Below, piece after piece: positions 6,630-11,251 of a DNA stretch of 11,251 nt. Source of the DNA: Victivallales bacterium (GTDB lineage Bacteria > Verrucomicrobiota > Lentisphaeria > Oligosphaerales > Oligosphaeraceae); the NCBI GenBank assembly GCA_017543165.1, contig JAFYGL010000281.1, positions 1-11,251 on the forward strand, read 5' to 3'. The notes beneath the pieces are model-generated. The model searched no databases. It saw only the letters and a program-made list of their open reading frames with translations, and had not been told where the DNA came from. The translations under genes were made by a program, and so were the position numbers. The first letter of the stretch is position 1; each line of letters opens with the position of its first letter.

Positions 6630-6721
6630 GAGGCGCAGAGTTTTATTGATTTCAATAGAGGTGATTTCGTTAACAGCAAAAACTTGGCAAACTAAAAATG
6701 AAACAAAAAACTCTGCGCCTC
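6630..6721. repeat. 92-bp segment with perfect 15-bp terminal inverted repeats
   Basis: GAGGCGCAGAGTTTT at 6630-6644 and AAAACTCTGCGCCTC at 6707-6721 are perfect inverted repeats around 62 bp of AT-rich DNA without a gene. TGTGT occurs on both sides (6624-6628 and 6722-6726; the left copy is one base away from the repeat), which could be a target-site duplication. The form suggests a miniature transposon-like element (MITE). It begins 17 bp after the nitroreductase stop, so a long-range stem ending transcription is an alternative. Confidence 0.55.
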
Positions 6722-6912
6722 TGTGTAGAGGGGGATTACAAAAGTTATGGGATAGCTGTGTAAAATGAATGGTTGCTGTTTGTAAATAAAGAGATTCCCG
6801 CTACAGTATCGCGTTTTTTATATTTCTTAGTTGTCGTAGTTAGAAACAGGAAATAGGACTTTATAGTTTATTACAAACCATGCATCTGGCAACACTACAT
6901 TGTGGGAGAAAA
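6722..6912. other. AT-rich leader of the first pseudopilin gene
   Basis: The remainder of the 300-bp gap between the nitroreductase stop and the pseudopilin start is AT-rich and contains no credible gene. It probably holds the pseudopilin promoter, but I cannot pick out convincing -35/-10 boxes. GGGAG at 6904-6908 is the likely ribosome binding site for ATG 6913. Confidence 0.5.
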
Positions 6913-7752
6913 ATGCAAAAACGATTCACACTCATTGAATTGCTTGTTGTCATCGCCATAATCGCCATACTGGCGGCATTGCTGCTGCCTGCCTTGAGCA
7001 AGGCAAGGCAGAAGGCAAAGCTCACATCCTGCTCTGGAAACATCAAGCAATGCGCCATGGCGATAATACTGTATTCTTTGGACTATGAGGATATAATAAT
7101 ACCTGCAAATCTGCCTAATAAATATAGTGAATATCATATCACGCGAGGCTTTGTCAAGCCCAATCCAAACTGCACTGCCAATTCAACGCCGTGGACCTGG
7201 TGGTGCCTCTCATATCTGGGATTGAATAATATTTCATTTCCTGGCGCTACAACTGACTACCGCTATGTCAAAGTTCCGAACGCTGACTTTGTAAACGCGG
7301 CGATGCTATGCCCTGCAATAGGCAAAGTTCCCAATAACGCTGGCAACAACAAAAGTTACATCAGTTCAATTTCATACGGCATGTGCGGCTATATTGGGGG
7401 CGGCACATACTACAATGACGTCACAACCGCAGCTGGCGCATACGCCCGCAACTACCCCTGGACATTCACAAAACTCACAAGAATCAGCGAGAGGGCGCTG
7501 TTGATGGATTCAGTAAATAGCGACCTTGCAAATAGATCCAGTGACACGTCTGACCCAAAGACCAATGGCTACCATTTTTGCGTAAATCCAAGAAACGGGC
7601 AGCAGAACTACGTCTCAACCCTGCGCCATGGCAACAGAAGCAACATAGCATTTGCAGATGGTCATGTGGAGACAGTTCCAGCAAATATAATCTACGCGGA
7701 ACTCAAGCTCTTCTCCACAAATGGAGTGATGTTCTACGCAAAAGACATCTGA
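6913..7752 (+). CDS. Type II secretion/type IV-like pseudopilin, HX9DG family
   Basis: A 279-residue secreted pilin-like protein. The short leader MQKR precedes [18 protein letters not shown], the class III prepilin N-terminus with Glu at mature position 5 (E9), then [13 protein letters not shown], the start of the long amphipathic helix. The globular part has several cysteines (C40, C47 and others) that could form disulfides. Near the C-terminus H239, nine residues, then DG (249-250) make an intact H-X9-DG motif ([16 protein letters not shown]), found in large pseudopilin families of Lentisphaerota and Planctomycetota. The -1 residue at the expected cleavage site is Arg, not Gly. The start at 6913 is chosen over an in-frame ATG at 6880 because GGGAG lies just upstream and the class III leader begins there. 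No assembly or peptidase gene is nearby, so its machinery must be elsewhere. Function is unknown. Confidence 0.9.
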   Translation: MQKRFTLIELLVVIAIIAILAALLLPALSKARQKAKLTSCSGNIKQCAMAIILYSLDYEDIIIPANLPNKYSEYHITRGFVKPNPNCTANSTPWTWWCLSYLGLNNISFPGATTDYRYVKVPNADFVNAAMLCPAIGKVPNNAGNNKSYISSISYGMCGYIGGGTYYNDVTTAAGAYARNYPWTFTKLTRISERALLMDSVNSDLANRSSDTSDPKTNGYHFCVNPRNGQQNYVSTLRHGNRSNIAFADGHVETVPANIIYAELKLFSTNGVMFYAKDI

Positions 7753-7776
7753 GCCGATTTCAAAGGTTTCACACGC

Positions 7777-8961
7777 CTATTCGTTAAAGAAGACTGGTGA
7801 ACTCCAAATGCAGCCTTCGCTGTCCTGTATCTGAAAGAATGCGGCGGAGGCGTTTTCTGGCAGGCTGCTTGATGTTGCCATGCCATTGACGTATGAGGCT
7901 GGATATTCCCGCCAGGTCCTGTCCACGAATGGACCAGTTGCCCGCGTCGCCGCCAAGATGCATTTTGCCACTTGGCGCCCCTGCATGTCCACCTTGGAGA
8001 CAATGCCGTCCTTTGTGCGGCGAATGGCCCCCAGCTGTGGCATGCTCTCGCCATTCAGCATCGCTTTGGCGAAAGCGGGAATCGTCCTGGAATTGTATGA
8101 AATGCTGTGGTTGTGTGGATAATTGAAGCGCAGGGACGTATAGACTGGCGCATTCTTTATATTGGAAACAGTGCGTTGCCAGGAAGACAGTGGGAAACTG
8201 GCGTCTTCCGCATCGCTTAAAAACAGCGTCGGCGTGGTGATATGGGGCAGGCCATTGCGCGGGTCCCACGTATTGAACCAGTCCTTCCGCATGTCGTTGT
8301 ATCTGGCAGGGCAAAGCGTGCTTTCGGGTATTTCGCAGTAGGAGCAGCCATAGACAGGCACCGCGAACTTATAGCGCTGGTCCATTGACAGCACCGCATT
8401 GGTCAGGTATGCGCCCCAGGAAATGCCAGTAATTCCCACTTTGGAGGCATCCACTTCAGGCAGCGAGCACAGCAGATTCGCGCCGCGTATGACGGCGGCC
8501 ACGGCATGGTACATCCACTGTTCCTGCCTGGGCTTGTCAAAATCCTCGAATCCGCCCCAGCCGAGTGGGCCAGAATGCTTGTGCCGTGGCCAGCCATTCT
8601 TCCTGAAGGTGCATGAAGAATGCCAGCAAGGAATGCCACCGCATGTATCCATCGATATTGCGGCAAAGCCCAGATTGTTCCATATTTCCACCCAGTTGGC
8701 CATGGCGGTGGCCCCGCCGCCATGCACAAGCACTATGCCAGGCACTGGCGCCTTGCGTGAGGCGCCTTCTGGCAAGCCCACCCAAGCGAATACTCGCGTC
8801 GCTTTGCCCTGGTAGTTTGGTCCCTCATAGAACAGGGGACGTATATTTGGATTCGGGTAGTCGAAGTCCTTGTGCGCCCAGGTCTTTACTGGCGCGGCAA
8901 GCTGCTCCCTGTAGTCAAAGCGCTCCCTGTAGTCCTTTGGTGCCTTAGCCATAAATCTCAT
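7777..8961 (-). CDS. Alpha/beta-hydrolase esterase, acetylxylan-esterase/dienelactone-hydrolase type
   Basis: A 394-residue serine hydrolase expected to cleave ester groups, probably acetyl groups on sugars. VHGGG at 79-83 forms the oxyanion region. GISWG at 179-183 carries the nucleophile S181. LFLSDAEDASF (247-255) supplies the acid (D250 or D253) and YPHNHS (281-286) the catalytic His (H283 or H285). The core is followed by about 85 residues that look beta-rich and may be a small C-terminal domain. No signal peptide is present, so it is cytoplasmic. The start overlaps the end of the upstream DUF4434-like gene by 17 nt; an alternative ATG at 8952 gives an 8-nt overlap. Either way the two are translationally coupled. 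It converges on the first pseudopilin gene with only 24 bp between stops. The esterase call is firm, the substrate is not. Confidence 0.88.
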   Translation of the reverse strand: MRFMAKAPKDYRERFDYREQLAAPVKTWAHKDFDYPNPNIRPLFYEGPNYQGKATRVFAWVGLPEGASRKAPVPGIVLVHGGGATAMANWVEIWNNLGFAAISMDTCGGIPCWHSSCTFRKNGWPRHKHSGPLGWGGFEDFDKPRQEQWMYHAVAAVIRGANLLCSLPEVDASKVGITGISWGAYLTNAVLSMDQRYKFAVPVYGCSYCEIPESTLCPARYNDMRKDWFNTWDPRNGLPHITTPTLFLSDAEDASFPLSSWQRTVSNIKNAPVYTSLRFNYPHNHSISYNSRTIPAFAKAMLNGESMPQLGAIRRTKDGIVSKVDMQGRQVAKCILAATRATGPFVDRTWREYPASYVNGMATSSSLPENASAAFFQIQDSEGCIWSSPVFFNE

Positions 8962-9943
8962 CTATAAGTGCTGGATCCTTGCCTATCATCTCCAGATATC
9001 TGGCAAGCAGGCGGCGGGATGAGCCCCATTCAGTGTTCGGGCTTATGCAGCTGAAGTATTCGTATGTGATGATTTTGCTGACCAGAGGCGAGGCCTCCTG
9101 CAACTTCATGTACAATGTGCGGTAATCAACTTGACGGAACACAGCAGGCGGCTCGCCGTGGCCCGGGAATGGGCGCTGGAATGTCTCCACATTGCTCCAT
9201 AGTTCAACACCGCACTCCTTGAACAACTTGCCAACCTTTATGTACCATTCAGCAAGTCCATTGTCCTTGATTTCGCCCAGTTCGCACGCAGGCGCGGCAA
9301 TCTTGTCCTGTGGCGCACAGTAATCCAGCAGGCCCTTCACATTGCGGAAGAAATACTTGCCATAGATGTCCACCCACTGGTCAACAGTGTAATGGGAACT
9401 CATATTGCCCAGAGGTCCGCTGAAACTGGGGGACATGAATGTCGCCTTGTCGGGGAAATTCTCCCGCATGTAGGACAGCACGGCGGCGCAGATGTCCAGG
9501 AAATTGAAATGCCAGGGCAATGCCTCCAGCGTGACATACAGTCCCTTGAAGCAAGGGCGCCCCTGGTACTTTGCGACGGTCCTGTCATAATAGCGTTTTG
9601 TATCGTCTATTTCCTTTTTCCAGTCGCCAAGATGCAGGTTGGTGATGGAGATGGGGCCGCCAAGGTACAGGTTCATGCCATGTTCGTCCGCCAGGCGGAA
9701 CACCAGGTCCAGCAGGTTTTCGTCCTCTGGCCAGGTTGTGGAGCGTGGGTCCTCCGCAGAAAGATGCACGCCGTTCTGTTCGACTTCGGTGCGTATCACA
9801 AAGAGGCTGTCCATTCCGATTGCCTTCAGCATGCGGAAGTCCTGCTCCCATTCCTTCTTGCCTGCGTTGCAAATCCCCGTGTCGGAGATAAGCATGTTCA
9901 CAAATGTACCCGTAATGGGCTTGATTTCTACGTTCTTCAACAT
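8945..9943 (-). CDS. DUF4434-like TIM-barrel protein, putative glycoside hydrolase
   Basis: A 332-residue cytoplasmic protein without a signal peptide. The opening ITGTFVNMLISD followed by EWEQDFRMLKAIGMDSLFVI is characteristic of DUF4434-type (beta/alpha)8 barrels, which resemble retaining glycoside hydrolases. Acidic residues at the ends of predicted strands are E140 (GLYVTLEALPW), E253 (LWSNVETFQ) and E295 (IITYEYFSCISPN); two of them could be acid/base and nucleophile. The final segment, TEWGSSRRLLARYLE, looks like the closing helix. A weak AAGAA lies before the ATG. It is the first gene of a two-gene unit with the esterase, which suggests both act on the same glycan or glycoside. I infer the glycosidase role from fold resemblance only. 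Confidence 0.75.
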   Translation of the reverse strand: MLKNVEIKPITGTFVNMLISDTGICNAGKKEWEQDFRMLKAIGMDSLFVIRTEVEQNGVHLSAEDPRSTTWPEDENLLDLVFRLADEHGMNLYLGGPISITNLHLGDWKKEIDDTKRYYDRTVAKYQGRPCFKGLYVTLEALPWHFNFLDICAAVLSYMRENFPDKATFMSPSFSGPLGNMSSHYTVDQWVDIYGKYFFRNVKGLLDYCAPQDKIAAPACELGEIKDNGLAEWYIKVGKLFKECGVELWSNVETFQRPFPGHGEPPAVFRQVDYRTLYMKLQEASPLVSKIITYEYFSCISPNTEWGSSRRLLARYLEMIGKDPALIDEIYG

Positions 9944-9958
9944 TGTTCTTGTTTTTGC

Positions 9959-10093
9959 GTGGGCGCCGAGGCGGCGCCCACTCAGGTTGCCTTTGCGGAA
10001 ACATGCCCGCTGGCGTCATGCGTTTTCATGTGGGCGCCGAGGCGGCGCCCACTCAGGTTGCCTTTGCGGGAACATGCCCGCTGGCGTCATGCG
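9959..10093. repeat. Two tandem copies of a 71-bp-period palindromic repeat
   Basis: Copy 1 starts at 9959 and copy 2 at 10030. Over 64 bp they differ at one base (9999 A versus 10070 G), followed by a short divergent spacer. Each begins with GTGGGCGCC/GGCGCCCAC, a 9-bp stem with a 5-nt loop. Each also holds a second hairpin around AACATG; copy 2 has GCGGG/CCCGC, and the A in copy 1 breaks its innermost pair. The period is not a multiple of three and no coding signal is seen. The block sits 12 bp after the second pseudopilin's stop and 15 bp before the DUF4434-like gene. REP-like repetitive DNA or a processing/stability element is likely. Confidence 0.85.
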
Positions 10094-10105
10094 GTTCTGG
10101 TGTGC

Positions 10106-10852
10106 TCAATGATATTCAATTTTGCTTAATGTAATATCAAAGCCAGTCTTAATATTGCTTTCGGTACTGGTGGTTGAATTGTACCAGTTGGGTTTTGTCT
10201 CCACGTGTCCATCGCCAAAACTCATGTTTGCGGCACCGCCAGTGTATCTGATTATTTCGGTTGTATGGTTAACCTCATAACCGCCAAGATGCCTTCCTGC
10301 ACGGCGTGCATACGCGTTCCAGTAGCCAAACATGCCGTATGCAATCAGACAATTGTCCATAAAGCAAATGGCGGCAGATGGCTGCGAATAGGCGTTAACC
10401 TTCTTCATGTGCCAATATGTCTTATTGTCTGCGTCTGATTTCACCCATGCATCACCGCAGACACGGTTGCGCATATAGTGCCCGAATACAAACTTGGTGT
10501 TTGCCGTCGTGCCGAATTCATGGGTTTCTGAGGGGCAGACCAACATCGGATAGTTCTTCATTCCAGTTACATCGCCACTGAACGCCACTGAAACCCCGAA
10601 ATAGCCTCTTGCCAAATAAACCCAACTTTTGGAGGGCGTGTAGTTCAAAGTCCATTTGCAAGGCATAATCCATTCTTCCCAGTCTGCGTTGTACATTGCA
10701 TCTGCATTGCCCAGCGTCTTCAGGTTGTTGGTGCAGCTGATGCAACGGGCCTTCTCCCTGGCCTTGCTCAAGGCAGGCAGCAGCATCGCGGCAAGAATTG
10801 CTATTATCGCAATGACAACAAGCAACTCAATCAAAGTAAACATCTTCTTCAT
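10106..10852 (-). CDS. Type II secretion/type IV-like pseudopilin, variant HX9DG
   Basis: A 248-residue pilin-like protein. Leader MKKM precedes [18 protein letters not shown] and [18 protein letters not shown], nearly the same as the first pseudopilin, with Glu at mature position 5. The -1 residue is Met instead of Gly. Near the C-terminus the family motif is altered: [19 protein letters not shown] (DG at 214-215), with Tyr in place of His and ten residues before DG. Cysteines at 37 and 40 and several later ones could form disulfides. The start is supported by AGGAG at 10865-10861, 8 nt from the ATG. Its middle domain is unlike that of the first pseudopilin, so the two are N-terminally conserved, divergent paralogues. 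The spacer between it and the upstream dehydrogenase-like gene (10853-10948) is AT-rich and may hold a promoter. Confidence 0.9.
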   Translation of the reverse strand: MKKMFTLIELLVVIAIIAILAAMLLPALSKAREKARCISCTNNLKTLGNADAMYNADWEEWIMPCKWTLNYTPSKSWVYLARGYFGVSVAFSGDVTGMKNYPMLVCPSETHEFGTTANTKFVFGHYMRNRVCGDAWVKSDADNKTYWHMKKVNAYSQPSAAICFMDNCLIAYGMFGYWNAYARRAGRHLGGYEVNHTTEIIRYTGGAANMSFGDGHVETKPNWYNSTTSTESNIKTGFDITLSKIEYH

Positions 10853-10948
10853 CGTTTTTGCTCCTGTAGATTGCCAATATTAAAATCATTGCATTAATTC
10901 TAACAAACAAATTTTGTTCCGCAATAGGCCCATTGTAATTTTTGGAGA

Positions 10949-11251
10949 CTACATGGTCAGGATGACGCCGAGCGTCTTGTCAGGATGCGAAATCAACATG
11001 TCCGCGGCCTGCCCCACATCCTCAATCTTCAGGCGGTGGCTAATCAAGGGCAGCACATTCAGGCGCTTTTCCGCCATCAGCTTCACAAGTTCGGCGGCAT
11101 TGCGCTGGCTGGTGAACTGCACAAAAACCGCGGGATAGTCCTTGCCGTATTCCCAGGCGGAATCGTGGTATCCGCAGCCAGTGCGGCTGGAGCAGCGCAC
11201 ATCCAGGTTGCCAGACCAGGCGCCGCCGTCAAAGCGGAAATGGCAGCCGCC
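10949..11251 (-). CDS. C-terminal part of a medium-chain dehydrogenase-like oxidoreductase
   Basis: One hundred residues of a protein that begins beyond the right edge; the frame is open from 11251 to a TAG at 10951-10949. The segment LDVRCSSRTGCGYHD, then EYGKDYPAVFV, the basic FTSQRN, and LPLISHRLKIEDVGQAADML match the C-terminal end of zinc-type medium-chain (alcohol/polyol) dehydrogenases, especially those related to two-domain oxidoreductases of sugar metabolism. The H-R after LIS corresponds to the usual ITHxF element before the last helix. The cofactor and zinc sites are outside the window. It may oxidise a sugar or polyol released by the neighbouring hydrolases, but the substrate is not shown. 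It precedes the second pseudopilin on the same strand. Confidence 0.78.
   Translation of the reverse strand, partial: GGCHFRFDGGAWSGNLDVRCSSRTGCGYHDSAWEYGKDYPAVFVQFTSQRNAAELVKLMAEKRLNVLPLISHRLKIEDVGQAADMLISHPDKTLGVILTM

Noticed and set aside
9392..10129. Plus-strand open frame of 245 codons running through the 71-bp repeats.
   Set aside because: It is mostly antisense to the DUF4434-like gene, and its C-terminal repeats come from noncoding palindromic DNA read in shifting frames.

Overview
The window looks like a chromosomal piece of a Lentisphaerota bacterium, most likely Victivallales or a close relative in the PVC superphylum. The main evidence is a pair of pseudopilins that open with a nearly invariant [18 protein letters not shown] segment, followed by LLPALSKAR and a C-terminal DGHVE motif; that lineage carries these in very large numbers. 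The surrounding polygalacturonase-like proteins, an acetylxylan-esterase-like hydrolase and a DUF4434-type barrel protein fit a specialist in complex glycans. Genes are moderately GC-rich and the spacers are AT-rich. No rRNA, tRNA, CRISPR array or transposase gene is visible, and the phylum call is an inference from protein style.

Layout. (1) 1-901, minus strand: an exported protein with a C-terminal membrane/basic tail (131-901), a strong intrinsic terminator (69-107), then the first 18 codons of another exported protein that runs off the left edge. (2) 902-1217: divergent AT-rich spacer. (3) 1218-3925, plus strand: two GH28-like right-handed beta-helix proteins joined by an ATGA stop/start overlap; the first lacks a signal peptide and the second has one. 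(4) 3924-4164: a dense mosaic of heptamer repeats, palindromes and inverted repeats. (5) 4188-6612, plus strand: a ClC-family anion transporter with C-terminal CBS domains, then a small exported nitroreductase-like protein. (6) 6613-6912: spacer with a 92-bp segment bounded by perfect 15-bp inverted repeats. (7) 6913-7752, plus strand: the first pseudopilin. (8) 7777-11251, minus strand, in transcription order: the C-terminal end of a medium-chain dehydrogenase-like oxidoreductase (cut by the right edge), the second pseudopilin, a 71-bp-period tandem repeat of palindromic units, a DUF4434-like barrel protein, and an overlapping alpha/beta-hydrolase esterase.

How the genes may work together: the GH28 pair, the esterase and the barrel protein together suggest stepwise removal of acyl groups and sugars from plant-type or host glycans, with one GH28 at the envelope and the other enzymes inside the cell. 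The dehydrogenase-like protein may oxidise a released sugar or polyol. The pseudopilins sit beside these genes without obvious assembly machinery, so their role is open. The least explained parts are the three repeat-rich spacers, the pseudopilins lacking Gly at the expected cleavage site, the PEP-less C-terminal sorting-type tail, and the variant catalytic residues of the GH28 pair.
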